From an uncultured Flavobacteriaceae bacterium (lineage in GTDB: Bacteria > Bacteroidota > Bacteroidia > Flavobacteriales > Flavobacteriaceae), in NCBI GenBank assembly GCA_913048115.1, contig CAJWVI010000014.1:1-44221 (forward strand): DNA of 44,221 nt. The letters are read 5' to 3'. The first letter of the stretch is position 1. Every line of letters begins with the position of its first letter. The notes under the pieces were generated by a model. The model was not told where the DNA came from and ran no database searches. It was given only the letters and a program-made list of their open reading frames with translations. The position numbers and the translations under genes were made by a program. Of the stretch, positions 33,741 through 42,392 are shown one piece after another.

Positions 33741-35129
33741 TTACTCATTCAAAGAAATCTCAACACGTCTGTTTTGTTTTCTACCAGCTCTTGAGTCGTT
33801 TGCAGCAACTGGATTAGACTCTGAAGAACCTGCTGTAGTTAATCTTCCAGCTGTTAGTCCTTTAGCCTCTAAGTAATCTTTAACCGCAGAAGCTCTTTCT
33901 TCAGAAAGTATTTGATTGCTTGCGTCGCTACCAGTGTTATCTGTGTAACCAGTAATCACAAAAGAAGCATCTGTATACTCATTCATGATATCAAGAATAT
34001 TTTGAAGAACTTCATTAGAATCTGTATGAACTGTAGATTCGCCAACATCAAACAAGATGGTTTTTGACATATCATTTAATTCTTTCATAATCTCTATTGT
34101 TAATACTGGAACTTCTGGACATCCCTTGTTGGCAACTGTACCAACTTCTGCAGGACATTCATCATCTTTGTCTAAAACACCGTCATTATCACTATCAGGC
34201 CATGGGCATCCTTTGTTAGCTTCAGGACCCGCTTGGTCTGCACATGCATCATCAGCATCAGTCACGCCATCTGCATCTGCATCAGGACAACCGTTCATAG
34301 AAGCAAGACCAACTACTGTAGGACAAGCATCTTGTGGGTCTGCAACACCATCACCATCAGTATCAGGACAGCCTGCAAATTCTGCAAGACCTGGTGTGTT
34401 AGGACATGTATCTTGTCTGTCTTCAACACCATCAGCGTCAGTATCAGGACAACCGTTATATTCTACTAAACCTGCAGTTTCTGGACATTCATCATCATTA
34501 TCATAAACACCATCACCATCAGTATCTTTTCCACCAAACTTAAACAATACACCAACAGAGTGTTGGAAGTGCTTGGCTCCATAGTCTTCGAAAGAGTGCT
34601 TGTAAGTAGACTGGAAGTTTACTGCCATATTTTCAGCAATCCAAAACTTTACTCCTGCCACTGCGTTAGCAGTACCAAATCTTGCATCACCAAGCCATGT
34701 GTAACCACCACCAATACCAATAGATGGATCTACCCAACCGTTTCCTAGCATATCTCTTAAACTGTACTTGATTTCTCCATCTAAACCATAATAAGCAATA
34801 CTTTCTATTGAAACTGCACCAGTTCTTTCAATTCTGTTCACAGTACCTACTGCGCCCATTGTAAATCCGTCTCCTAGGTAGTACCCAACAGCCAATCTAG
34901 ATACAGATGGAAGAATGTTATAGTGATCTTCTACATTAAAATATTCAGAGAAAAGAGTACCGTTTTGGGCGTCTTTATCTATTTGTCCGTCTCTAAGACC
35001 TACTGGGAATGTGTCAACTGCGTTTACACCAACCTCAATAGCCCAAGGATTGTTTTGATCTTGAGCATTTGTTGCTCCTACTACTAAAAGAATTAGGGCA
35101 GCAACTAAGATACTTTTAAGATGTTTCAT
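33741..35129 (-). CDS. OmpA family outer-membrane protein with thrombospondin type 3 repeats
   Basis: A 462-residue outer-membrane protein. Signal peptide (MKHLKSILVAALILLVVGATNA, positions 1-22), an eight-strand-type barrel (about 25-198), five acidic calcium-binding TSP3 repeats (202-337), and an OmpA peptidoglycan-binding domain (about 355-462, with VITGYTDNTGSDASNQILSEE and the RKQNRRVEISLNE end). Such proteins anchor the outer membrane to the cell wall and are abundant in Flavobacteriia. A strong promoter and a terminator bracket the gene, so it forms its own transcript inside the addA-addB interval. Confidence 0.94.
   Translation of the reverse strand: MKHLKSILVAALILLVVGATNAQDQNNPWAIEVGVNAVDTFPVGLRDGQIDKDAQNGTLFSEYFNVEDHYNILPSVSRLAVGYYLGDGFTMGAVGTVNRIERTGAVSIESIAYYGLDGEIKYSLRDMLGNGWVDPSIGIGGGYTWLGDARFGTANAVAGVKFWIAENMAVNFQSTYKHSFEDYGAKHFQHSVGVLFKFGGKDTDGDGVYDNDDECPETAGLVEYNGCPDTDADGVEDRQDTCPNTPGLAEFAGCPDTDGDGVADPQDACPTVVGLASMNGCPDADADGVTDADDACADQAGPEANKGCPWPDSDNDGVLDKDDECPAEVGTVANKGCPEVPVLTIEIMKELNDMSKTILFDVGESTVHTDSNEVLQNILDIMNEYTDASFVITGYTDNTGSDASNQILSEERASAVKDYLEAKGLTAGRLTTAGSSESNPVAANDSRAGRKQNRRVEISLNE
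34119..34526 (-). repeat. Five TSP3-type calcium-binding repeats within the OmpA protein
   Basis: Five units of about 27 residues, each starting D-x-D-x-D-G-V and ending N/A-x-G-C-P (DTDGDGVYDNDDECP is the first). The repeated codons also leave long open frames on the opposite strand, which are not genes. Confidence 0.9.
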
Positions 35130-35162
35130 AATTATTTGTTTAGTTATATGTATTATTTAATG

Positions 35163-35192
35163 CAAAAATAGGTTGTTAATATTAATTAACAA
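35163..35192 (-). promoter_or_regulatory. Promoter of the OmpA-family gene with inverted repeat
   Basis: Minus strand TTG (35190-35192), 19 bases, TATTTTTG (35163-35170): the best promoter in the window together with purD's. An inverted repeat TTGTTAAT/ATTAACAA (35173-35180 and 35185-35192) fills the spacer and includes the -33 element, so it could act as an operator. Leader about 28 bases. Confidence 0.65.
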
Positions 35193-35256
35193 AAACAAAT
35201 CTATTAAAATTTTAATAACTTCATGGGGTTTCTAAGAATTTATATCACAAGAAATA

Positions 35257-36450
35257 CTATATCACGGCTAGTTTTTTACCAACAGTTATAAAAGCTTGAA
35301 TGGCTTTGTCTAGATGTTCTTTAGTATGAGCGGCAGATAATTGTACTCTAATTCTAGCTTTATCCTTTGGCACCACTGGATAAAAGAAGCCTATCACATA
35401 GATCCCTTCTTCTAAAAGCATGTTGGCCATAGTCTGGGAGAGCTTGGCGTCATAGAGCATTACAGGAACGATGGCCGAATCACCATCAACAATATCGAAG
35501 CCGGCATTTTTCATTGCTTTTTTAAAATAATTGGTGTTTGACTCTAAAGTATCTCTTAGTGTGGTATCACTCTCTAGCATTTCAAAAACCTTAATGGAGG
35601 CACCTACAATAGCGGGCGCTAATGAATTTGAAAACAAATACGGGCGTGAGCGCTGGCGCAATAACTCAACAATCTCTTTTTTACCAGTAGTATATCCTCC
35701 CATAGCACCACCCATGGCCTTCCCGAGTGTTCCTGTGATAATATCAATACGTCCCATTACACCCTTATCTTCTAGGGTCCCTCTACCTGTCTCTCCAATA
35801 AATCCAGTGGCATGGCACTCATCAATCATTACCAGGGCGTCATAGGCATCTGCTAGATCACAAATTTTGTCTAGAGAAGCAACAACCCCGTCCATAGAAA
35901 AGACACCGTCTGTTACAATAATTTTAAATCGAGCTCCATTATCATTTGCCTCTTTAAGTCTAGCCTCAAGCTCTACCATGTTGTTGTTTGCATATCGGTA
36001 GCGAGCTGCTTTACAAAGGCGCACACCATCAATTATAGAAGCATGATTTAAAGAGTCGCTAATAATTGCATCTTCTTTACCCAATAGGGGTTCAAAAACA
36101 CCTCCATTAGCATCAAAGGCAGCCGCATACAATATGGTGTCTTCTGTACCATAAAAATGTGCAATTTTAGACTCCAATTCTTTGTGTATATCTTGTGTGC
36201 CGCAAATAAAACGCACCGACGACATACCAAAACCGTGGGTATCCATGGCATCTTTTGCAGCCTTCACCACTTCTGGATGAGAAGAAAGACCTAAATAATT
36301 ATTAGAGCAAAAATTTAATACGGTTTCACCAGTATTAATTGTTATTTCGGCTCCTTGTGGTGAGGTAATAATACGTTCTGTTTTAAAAAGACCATTGTCC
36401 TTTATATCTTGAATTTCTTGCTGTAGATGGGCTTTAATATTTCCGTACAT
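35257..36450 (-). CDS. kbl: Glycine C-acetyltransferase (2-amino-3-ketobutyrate CoA ligase)
   Basis: PLP enzyme of the alpha-oxoamine synthase family that splits 2-amino-3-ketobutyrate into glycine and acetyl-CoA during threonine breakdown. The 397-residue length is standard. [20 protein letters not shown] carries the PLP-binding Asp and His, and Lys244 in GTLGKAMGG is the PLP Schiff-base lysine. The related KAS/ALAS/BioF enzymes are possible alternatives, but the N-terminus ([25 protein letters not shown], shown here only in part) is Kbl-like. No threonine dehydrogenase gene is adjacent. Confidence 0.94.
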   Translation of the reverse strand: MYGNIKAHLQQEIQDIKDNGLFKTERIITSPQGAEITINTGETVLNFCSNNYLGLSSHPEVVKAAKDAMDTHGFGMSSVRFICGTQDIHKELESKIAHFYGTEDTILYAAAFDANGGVFEPLLGKEDAIISDSLNHASIIDGVRLCKAARYRYANNNMVELEARLKEANDNGARFKIIVTDGVFSMDGVVASLDKICDLADAYDALVMIDECHATGFIGETGRGTLEDKGVMGRIDIITGTLGKAMGGAMGGYTTGKKEIVELLRQRSRPYLFSNSLAPAIVGASIKVFEMLESDTTLRDTLESNTNYFKKAMKNAGFDIVDGDSAIVPVMLYDAKLSQTMANMLLEEGIYVIGFFYPVVPKDKARIRVQLSAAHTKEHLDKAIQAFITVGKKLAVI

Positions 36451-36482
36451 AAGGGTAGTTTACTGTGGTTTTATAAAAGGTG

Positions 36483-36490
36483 CAAAGTTA
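36483..36490 (-). promoter_or_regulatory. Candidate -7 element for kbl
   Basis: TAACTTTG on the minus strand, 32 bases ahead of the kbl ATG, overlapping the addA stop codon at 36488. No clear -33 TTG. Confidence 0.4.
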
Positions 36491-39400
36491 AATTTTATTT
36501 ATCAGTATTGCTTCATTTGTGTAGACCAAAATTTTGTCTTCAATGCAATACCCCATGTCTATAAGGGCGGTTGCGTAGCCATTAATCTGGTCTTCATGTT
36601 CATAACTAGGGACACCTGTTTTGTAATCAACAATCGTTACAGAGTTTGTTTGTGAATGAAAATTTAACCTGTCTGGCCTCAACAAATAGCCTTCTTTGGT
36701 TATAATATCTCGTTCATTTTCAACATGTGCCTGGGGGTCAAACAAATGATATAGTGCCGGGTCTTGTAAGAGTGTTTGTACCTGTACTTGCAGGGCTGTA
36801 ATTTTTTCTTTAGAAATTATAGCAAGCCGTCTTAGCTTCTCAAAAACGAATGCCTCATCTCCATGATATTTAATTTCCTCCATCGTGTCATGAAAAAGAT
36901 TTCCATCTGTAATAGCCTCTTGTGTGTTTGTGGCAACCACAGACCCTCGATTGGTGATAATATGTATGTTATGTGCCTCTGGAGTACTGGCTATATACCT
37001 TGGTGAAACAGGGATACTTGTTTCTTTTTTTAAGCCATGGGCTTGACTGGCAATATCTCCAAAGGTATACACCGCTTGATTTTCATTCCACCGTCCTTGT
37101 TCTCTTAAAAACTCTGCAAATAACTGCTGATAGGTTTGTATAGAATCTTTAATGGGTTTTGGATCTTCTGTTATGATATACAACTGTTCAACGGCGCGCG
37201 TTAGGGTTACGTACAATAGGTTATAATTATCTAAGGCTACTGTTTGTCTTCTTTTTTGATCAATAGCAGCACCCTCTTGGTTATACTGTGAGATGTTATT
37301 GCTGTAGTTTATAAGTGTTTTGTCAAAGTTTTGGCTCCATGCATCTGGAACAGAAATCCAGGTTTTAGGCTCTCTCTCATAGTAAAGCTCTACAGAGGCA
37401 TACGGAAAAATAACTGCTGGAAACTCGAGTCCTTTTGCTTTATGAATGGTCATAAACTGAACGCCATTTGTGTTTTCTCCAGAAGCAATTGAAGCAGATT
37501 CACGCTTGGTTTCCCAAAAATCTAAAAACCCTTGCGTATCTGCTTGTGGTTTTTGTTGGTATTCAAACACCAAATCCATAAAACCAAAAACATAGGCATC
37601 TGCATCCTTGTCTAAGCCAAACTGTTTTACAATATATTCTGCTGCCTGGTAGAGGGATGTTTGTGCTACTTTTTGCAGGTCAAAAACAATATTATATTTT
37701 TTTAATGTTTCAGAAAAAAGAGTGTTTTCTTCTAAAAACGATGAGAAAAACGAATGTTTATCAACTGCAATTTCAAAATGTGCATGCAGAAAATCTAGAA
37801 GGCGTATTTTGGTTTCTGCATCCCCAGGCTGTACACTCAATAAAATGGTATTGACAATACACCCCACTACCCCTGAGTTTTGCAACAACAAGGTCTCTGA
37901 AGAAATAACTCCTATGTCGTGCTCCATCAAATAGGTGCTTAATAGCACTCCATCTTTTTTCTTGCGGGTTAAAACACAAATGTCATTATATGCAAACCCT
38001 TGCCGGGAAAGCTCTTGCACAATAGCAAGGGTTTTAGCGGCGTATACCCCATCTTTTTCTTCCTTATTCTCTGCGGTAATAAACTCTAAGTTAACATAAC
38101 CTCCTGTTTTTTGATTGGATGCTTGATGATTGCCATCTACATATAATTTTTCATGCAATGCATCCTCAAGATACTTTGACGCATAGGTGAAAAACTCATT
38201 ATTAAAATCAATAATTTCTTCCAAGCTTCGGTAATTCCTTGAGAGATTCTCTACAGAGGGTTTGGCGGTATTAAAGGCAGATTTTGTATGTATGAGTGAC
38301 AAAAATTGTTCTGGGTTTCCTCCTCTCCAGCGATAAATAGCTTGTTTTACATCACCCACTAATAGCAAAGATCCCTCTTGACTTGTTTGCGCTTGGGATA
38401 GTGTGTTGTCTAGCAGCGGTATCATATTTTCCCACTGCATTACAGAGGTGTCTTGAAACTCATCTATAAAAAAATGACGGTATCGATCTCCAAGTCGTTC
38501 ATAAATAAAAGGGGCCGGCTGGTCTTTTATTTCTTTGTGGATTAAGGCATTAAATTGTGCGATGGGCACAAGGCTTTGTTCTTCTTGTAGGGTTGCTAAT
38601 TCTTTGCTCACCAAGTTGACAACAGAGAGTGGCGTGATGTTTTTTAAAATAGCTATTATGAACCTAAGGGAATTTAAGACCTCTTGTGTTTCAAAGACGA
38701 AGGCTTTAAAAAACAGGGCATTCTCATCTACAATACTTGCAAGACCTGCATTTGTTTTTGCCCAAGCAGCGGTATACATTGGTTTTTCTCCTATAGATTT
38801 TATCCAAGCGGCATTATAATCTATAGCCTTATACTCTTTATGTGTTAGTCTACCTATAAAGGTGGTGAAAGAACCTCTAGAGAATGCGTTTTTATCTAAA
38901 CCATGAGCATTCAAGATTTGAGTTACCGCATTCACTTTTTGTGAAACAGTAGTTTCAAGCACTCTTTTTTGTTGTTGTAATTCTTTTTTAAATACCCCAA
39001 AGTCTACAAGTGTTTTGTCTTTAAAGTGAGCAATATGAGCGGCATCATCTTCATTATTTAATAGATTAGCTGCTTTAAATATGTCCTTAGAGATGTCCCA
39101 GGATTTGTCATCATCTGCTTTTTCTAAGGCGAAGGCTACTAAAACTTTGGTAATAGCATCATCAACCCCCGTTTTATCAATAAGCTTATCTACAGCCTCT
39201 GCAAGCAATGCAGTGGTGTCTAGCACTACCTCAAAATTACTAGGCAAAGAAAGGTCTTTTGCAAAAGTGCGTATTAATCGATGGTTAAATCTGTCAATAG
39301 TTTCTACACTAAAGGCGGCATAATTATGCAACAGATGGGTGAGTATTGCTTCTGCTCTTTTTTGCACCTTTGGCAAGGCTAACTGCAATTCTTCTGCAAG

Positions 39401-39643
39401 ATCTTGCATCATTTGGGGCGGATCTTGGAGTGATGAAATTTCGGAAAAAGCAACCAAATTTTCAATAATACGCTCTTTCATCTCGGCAACCGCTTTATTG
39501 GTAAAGGTAAGTGCCAACAGAGATTGGTAATAGTTGTTTTTTTGCTGTGCCAACAAAAAAGAGAGATACTCTTTTACAAGGGTATATGTTTTTCCACTGC
39601 CCGCTGCGGCATCATAAATTAAAAAGGGGGTGTTGTTTTTCAA
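36488..39643 (-). CDS. addA: AddA-like UvrD-family helicase-nuclease, TTG start
   Basis: A 1051-residue SF1 helicase with a C-terminal RecB-type nuclease, the motor subunit of an AddAB/RecBCD-like double-strand break resection enzyme. Walker A is DAAAGSGKT (Lys18), Walker B is FIDEFQDTS, the motif VGDVKQAIYRWRGG follows, and helicase motif region IHKAKGLEFPAVIFP lies near residue 730. The nuclease motif is VTIVDYKTGVPSYEH with Asp-x-Lys. The Walker A lies so close to the N-terminus that TTG 39643 is the only usable start; an in-frame stop occurs shortly upstream. Partner addB lies 2.8 kb downstream beyond kbl and ompA. Confidence 0.9.
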   Translation of the reverse strand: MKNNTPFLIYDAAAGSGKTYTLVKEYLSFLLAQQKNNYYQSLLALTFTNKAVAEMKERIIENLVAFSEISSLQDPPQMMQDLAEELQLALPKVQKRAEAILTHLLHNYAAFSVETIDRFNHRLIRTFAKDLSLPSNFEVVLDTTALLAEAVDKLIDKTGVDDAITKVLVAFALEKADDDKSWDISKDIFKAANLLNNEDDAAHIAHFKDKTLVDFGVFKKELQQQKRVLETTVSQKVNAVTQILNAHGLDKNAFSRGSFTTFIGRLTHKEYKAIDYNAAWIKSIGEKPMYTAAWAKTNAGLASIVDENALFFKAFVFETQEVLNSLRFIIAILKNITPLSVVNLVSKELATLQEEQSLVPIAQFNALIHKEIKDQPAPFIYERLGDRYRHFFIDEFQDTSVMQWENMIPLLDNTLSQAQTSQEGSLLLVGDVKQAIYRWRGGNPEQFLSLIHTKSAFNTAKPSVENLSRNYRSLEEIIDFNNEFFTYASKYLEDALHEKLYVDGNHQASNQKTGGYVNLEFITAENKEEKDGVYAAKTLAIVQELSRQGFAYNDICVLTRKKKDGVLLSTYLMEHDIGVISSETLLLQNSGVVGCIVNTILLSVQPGDAETKIRLLDFLHAHFEIAVDKHSFFSSFLEENTLFSETLKKYNIVFDLQKVAQTSLYQAAEYIVKQFGLDKDADAYVFGFMDLVFEYQQKPQADTQGFLDFWETKRESASIASGENTNGVQFMTIHKAKGLEFPAVIFPYASVELYYEREPKTWISVPDAWSQNFDKTLINYSNNISQYNQEGAAIDQKRRQTVALDNYNLLYVTLTRAVEQLYIITEDPKPIKDSIQTYQQLFAEFLREQGRWNENQAVYTFGDIASQAHGLKKETSIPVSPRYIASTPEAHNIHIITNRGSVVATNTQEAITDGNLFHDTMEEIKYHGDEAFVFEKLRRLAIISKEKITALQVQVQTLLQDPALYHLFDPQAHVENERDIITKEGYLLRPDRLNFHSQTNSVTIVDYKTGVPSYEHEDQINGYATALIDMGYCIEDKILVYTNEAILINKI

Positions 39644-39752
39644 AAAGAAATATTTTGTACTAAATTAAACAAAAGAAGATGGGTATAAAAGCTTTCTAAG
39701 GTGGTATTAAAACCTTAATATTTCTATAACAGTATATGTGAGGTTGAATGCG

Positions 39753-39760
39753 TAACTTTG
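39753..39760 (+). promoter_or_regulatory. Candidate -7 element for sodA
   Basis: TAACTTTG, 39 bases ahead of the sodA ATG, in the 156-base gap between the divergent addA and sodA genes. A TTG exists only 6 bases upstream, too close to be the -33 element. Confidence 0.4.
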
Positions 39761-39799
39761 CGTAAGAACAAAAAACAATAATTTTTAAAAAAACTTATT

Positions 39800-40405
39800 A
39801 TGGCTTTTGAATTACCACAACTACCATATGCTCACAACGCATTAGAACCAAATATCGACGAAAGAACGATGCAAATTCATCACACAAAGCATCACCAAGG
39901 ATATACCAACAACCTCAACGCTGCAATTGAAGGTACCGATATGGAAGGAAAAAATATTGAAAACATCCTACTAAACCTAGATATGGACAATAAGGCTGTA
40001 CGTAACAATGGTGGTGGTTTTTACAACCACTGTTTGTTTTGGGAGGTAATGACGCCAAAGGGTGGCGGCACTCCAAGTGGAGCCGTTGCAGATGCTATTA
40101 CAGCTTCTTTTGGGAGTTTTGATGCTTTTAAAGAAACGTTTGCTACAGCCGCCAAGACTCAGTTTGGTTCTGGATGGGCATTTTTATGTGTTCATAAAGA
40201 TGGATCGCTTGATGTTTGTGGGTGCCCAAATCAAGACAATCCACTCATGCCAGGTGTTGGATGTGGTGGAACTCCAATTTTAGGAATTGATGTGTGGGAA
40301 CATGCATACTACTTAAACTACCAAAACAGACGTCCAGATTACGTTAGTGCATTTTTTAATGTAATTAACTGGGACGCTGTAAATGCTCGCCTTGCAAAGG
40401 CGTAA
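39800..40405 (+). CDS. sodA: Superoxide dismutase, Mn/Fe family
   Basis: Cytoplasmic dismutation of superoxide (no signal peptide). The 201-residue protein has all four metal ligands: His27 (MQIHHTKHH), His77 (FYNHCLFW), Asp164 and His168 ([11 protein letters not shown]). The outer-sphere Gln sits at position 145 (NQDNPLM), the arrangement of Mn enzymes, while Gly residues fill the site where Fe enzymes carry Gln; many Bacteroidota enzymes accept either metal. Single gene with its own terminator. Confidence 0.96.
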   Translation: MAFELPQLPYAHNALEPNIDERTMQIHHTKHHQGYTNNLNAAIEGTDMEGKNIENILLNLDMDNKAVRNNGGGFYNHCLFWEVMTPKGGGTPSGAVADAITASFGSFDAFKETFATAAKTQFGSGWAFLCVHKDGSLDVCGCPNQDNPLMPGVGCGGTPILGIDVWEHAYYLNYQNRRPDYVSAFFNVINWDAVNARLAKA

Positions 40406-40423
40406 AACATTTAAATAGCTAAT

Positions 40424-40461
40424 AAAAACTGCATGCTAACATATTGGTATGCAGTTTTTTT
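40424..40461 (+). terminator. Terminator of sodA
   Basis: 11-bp stem AAAAACTGCAT/ATGCAGTTTTT, 14-base loop, followed by further T residues. An ATG inside the stem (40433) that opens the frame beyond is thus not a credible start. Confidence 0.85.
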
Positions 40462-40462
40462 A

Positions 40463-40680
40463 TGCGGTACACCAGGCGGGGTTAACAATCCAAACTGTGA
40501 GCTTGGAGTTGAAGATACTATTGTATTAGAGATAGCTATTTTTCCAAACCCAATGGAAGTAGAAACAACTATTGTGGTAAGAAATGTTCCTGGTGGTATA
40601 GAGATTATTATGGGTGATTTGTGAGAAAAAATGGTTCAAAGTTAAAAATCACTGCCGATAAAGGCACTTTAAAAGCACTT
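40463..40680 (+). pseudogene. Remnant of a T9SS type A C-terminal sorting domain
   Basis: The frame from 40463 to TGA 40622-40624 reads CGTPGGVNNPNCELGVED, then IFPNPMEVETTIVV and GGIEIIMGDL: this is the start of a type IX secretion sorting domain (the FPNP turn, then beta-strands). The usual next part (DLxGKMVQSLxITAxxGTL) follows but is broken: TGA falls right after GDL, EKMVQS continues in frame, and KITADKGTLKAL continues in the -1 frame. No cargo domain and no start codon exist upstream, since the sodA terminator abuts it. It is the tail of a lost exported protein and fills the first part of the 345-base gap between sodA and the next gene. Confidence 0.7.
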
Positions 40681-40750
40681 AAATTTCGTCTTTTATTGCT
40701 TTTTCAACACATAAAGCGTCAGAAAAGGTCAAGTTTGCTATTCTTAATCT

Positions 40751-41065
40751 CTATGATCCTAGGCTGGAAATAATAATGGTTGCACTAAATAGCCTTTTGT
40801 ATGTTTTTATATAAGAGACCTCATCATAAGTCAAAAACAGTGTGTCAAACTTAGTAGAAAAATATTTTCTTTTTAAGATGGTAACTCCTTCATTATTTAA
40901 CACTAGTCTTGTTGGAGTTAACAAACTTCCTCCTAAAATAAATTTAGAAGAAAAGCTATCTCCAAAATAATTATGTGCTCGATTTTTTAAAGCAGTAATT
41001 TTTGGTTGGTCTACAAAATCAAGAGTGGAGACTTTCATGTTTTTTTGTAAATATCCCGTTAACAA
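40751..41065 (-). CDS. PH-like domain protein, probably truncated by an amber stop
   Basis: A 104-residue protein (or 95 residues from the ATG at 41038, MKVSTLDF). The segment FILGGSLLTPTRLVLNNEGV, then TILKRKYFSTKFDTLFLTYDEV looks like a bacterial PH-type beta-sandwich seen in Flavobacteriia proteins. The frame ends with TAG at 40751-40753 in the middle of the last expected strand. Beyond TAG the same frame runs 23 further codons (RLRIANLTFSDALCVEKAIK and DEI) to TAA at 40679-40681, exactly the strand plus C-terminal helix that the fold lacks. So either a nonsense mutation or read-through. Function unknown. Confidence 0.55.
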   Translation of the reverse strand: MLTGYLQKNMKVSTLDFVDQPKITALKNRAHNYFGDSFSSKFILGGSLLTPTRLVLNNEGVTILKRKYFSTKFDTLFLTYDEVSYIKTYKRLFSATIIISSLGS

Positions 41066-41073
41066 TGACTATT

Positions 41074-41092
41074 TTTAGCCCAAGTTTAGCCC
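41074..41092. repeat. TTTAGCCC direct repeats in a divergent promoter region
   Basis: TTTAGCCC at 41074-41081 and 41085-41092, start to start 11 bases (one helical turn), in the 40-base gap between the PH-like gene and the divergent helical-protein gene. A partial third copy (TTTA) begins at 41098. The spacing suits tandem binding of a regulator to one DNA face. No attachment-site or CRISPR character. Confidence 0.5.
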
Positions 41093-41105
41093 ATAAGTTT
41101 ACTGT

Positions 41106-42383
41106 ATGTATAACAACCACGAGCAATTACTAATAGATGTTCAAAAAAAGTCTAAGAAGATTGTCTCATCTGTTAGGGATGTTAAATACTTAAAGGAAGA
41201 AATAGAGTCTACTAAAGGCTTAATCATTGGCTTTAATACACTTCGCCGTTTGTTTGGGTTTTTAAAAGAAACAACCCCAAATATAGCTACGTTAAACACG
41301 CTTTCTAAGTATTTAAATTTTAAGTCTTTTGATAGTTACTCTACTAGCAAGCTAAATTTTGATGAGTGGCATTTTCAACAACAATTATTACTAATTCAAA
41401 CATCAAAAACATTAACTGATAAGGATATTATAACAATTAATACTGGGGTTCTAAACAATAAAAACATTGTGTATCTAGGGTATTTTATTGCCAATTTAAT
41501 ACAAGAAAACAACACCGCTATTTTAAATAAAGTTTTCAAAAACATTGTAGTAGACACATTAACTAGTAGTGATTTATTACAGTTTGCTACAATCATTACG
41601 CATGCCTTTTATAGAGTCCCAAAAAAAAAGGCAATGGCCATCTATAATGATTTGACTAAAAATCAAACCTTTAGAGACACTGTAGTGCTTTTGTATATAG
41701 ACTATAGTACCTTAAATGGAATTTATTTTAATGTCTTGGAATTAGTCAAAAAGAACAGCACTAGGGATTCAGATTTATTTTTTGTTTCTTTAATGAGCTT
41801 TTACAAACAGTTTTATACCATCAAAACCCTAGAGATTAGATACATAACACCTCCAGAAAATTTTAATAAATTCCCTCCAGTATTAAGAGGAAGATATTTC
41901 GCATATAAAATAATGAATTCAACACCCATTGAGCCGGCACTTAAAAGACGTCTTATTATAGAGTGTAAAAAAAAGAATGTTCATTTGTTGATAGAAGAAA
42001 TTATCCCTGCTCTAATAATCAAGCAAGAGTACAAGGTACTCTCTGAGATCTCTGAGATATTTTATGAAGATATTTTTAATGAGGACAATTGGTCTACCAA
42101 AACCACAAATTCATTTTTCTTAATTGCATTATCCAACATTAATTGGCATGGTAATAACATACACACAGCAAAAAAGAATTTAGAGCTGGTAGAAATAGAA
42201 AAGGCAGAGTTGAGTTATTATCATTACATTTCACTCTTTTACTATCATACGAAGTTAAAAATAAGCCATTCAGGCAATGATTTAAAAACAAACACAGAGG
42301 CTTACATCTCCCTAAAGGAATTAGTATTAAAAACAGGCTTTATAAAATTCTTGGAAGTCACGCAAAAATATGTATTAAATTAA
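41106..42383 (+). CDS. Unrecognised helical protein with HTH-like N-terminal domain
   Basis: A 425-residue, almost wholly alpha-helical soluble protein. Residues about 30-75 (GFNTLRRLFGFLKETTP, then IATLNTLSKYLNFKSF) follow a pattern I know from N-termini of many Bacteroidota proteins (TLkRlfG, gap, TLd.la.yLgf.sf), which looks like a helix-turn-helix. The rest has repeated amphipathic helices of TPR-like character (for example VYLGYFIANLIQENNTAI and FFLIALSNINWHGNNIHTAKK) without a catalytic motif. It begins an operon with an EamA-type transporter 9 bases behind; direct repeats lie in the promoter region. A regulator or sensor of the transporter is a reasonable guess only. Confidence 0.7.
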   Translation: MYNNHEQLLIDVQKKSKKIVSSVRDVKYLKEEIESTKGLIIGFNTLRRLFGFLKETTPNIATLNTLSKYLNFKSFDSYSTSKLNFDEWHFQQQLLLIQTSKTLTDKDIITINTGVLNNKNIVYLGYFIANLIQENNTAILNKVFKNIVVDTLTSSDLLQFATIITHAFYRVPKKKAMAIYNDLTKNQTFRDTVVLLYIDYSTLNGIYFNVLELVKKNSTRDSDLFFVSLMSFYKQFYTIKTLEIRYITPPENFNKFPPVLRGRYFAYKIMNSTPIEPALKRRLIIECKKKNVHLLIEEIIPALIIKQEYKVLSEISEIFYEDIFNEDNWSTKTTNSFFLIALSNINWHGNNIHTAKKNLELVEIEKAELSYYHYISLFYYHTKLKISHSGNDLKTNTEAYISLKELVLKTGFIKFLEVTQKYVLN

Positions 42384-42392
42384 CCACGCCAC

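Noticed and set aside
34057-34506. A 149-codon open frame on the plus strand
   Set aside because: It is antisense to the TSP3 repeats of the OmpA protein; repeated Asp/Gly codons keep the opposite strand free of stops.
40433-40462. ATG at 40433 as a start for a 63-residue protein
   Set aside because: The ATG lies in the sodA terminator hairpin, and the following sequence is the middle of a sorting domain, not an N-terminus.
41074-41092. CRISPR-like or attachment-site repeats
   Set aside because: Only two 8-base copies with a 3-base spacer; no cas or integrase genes.
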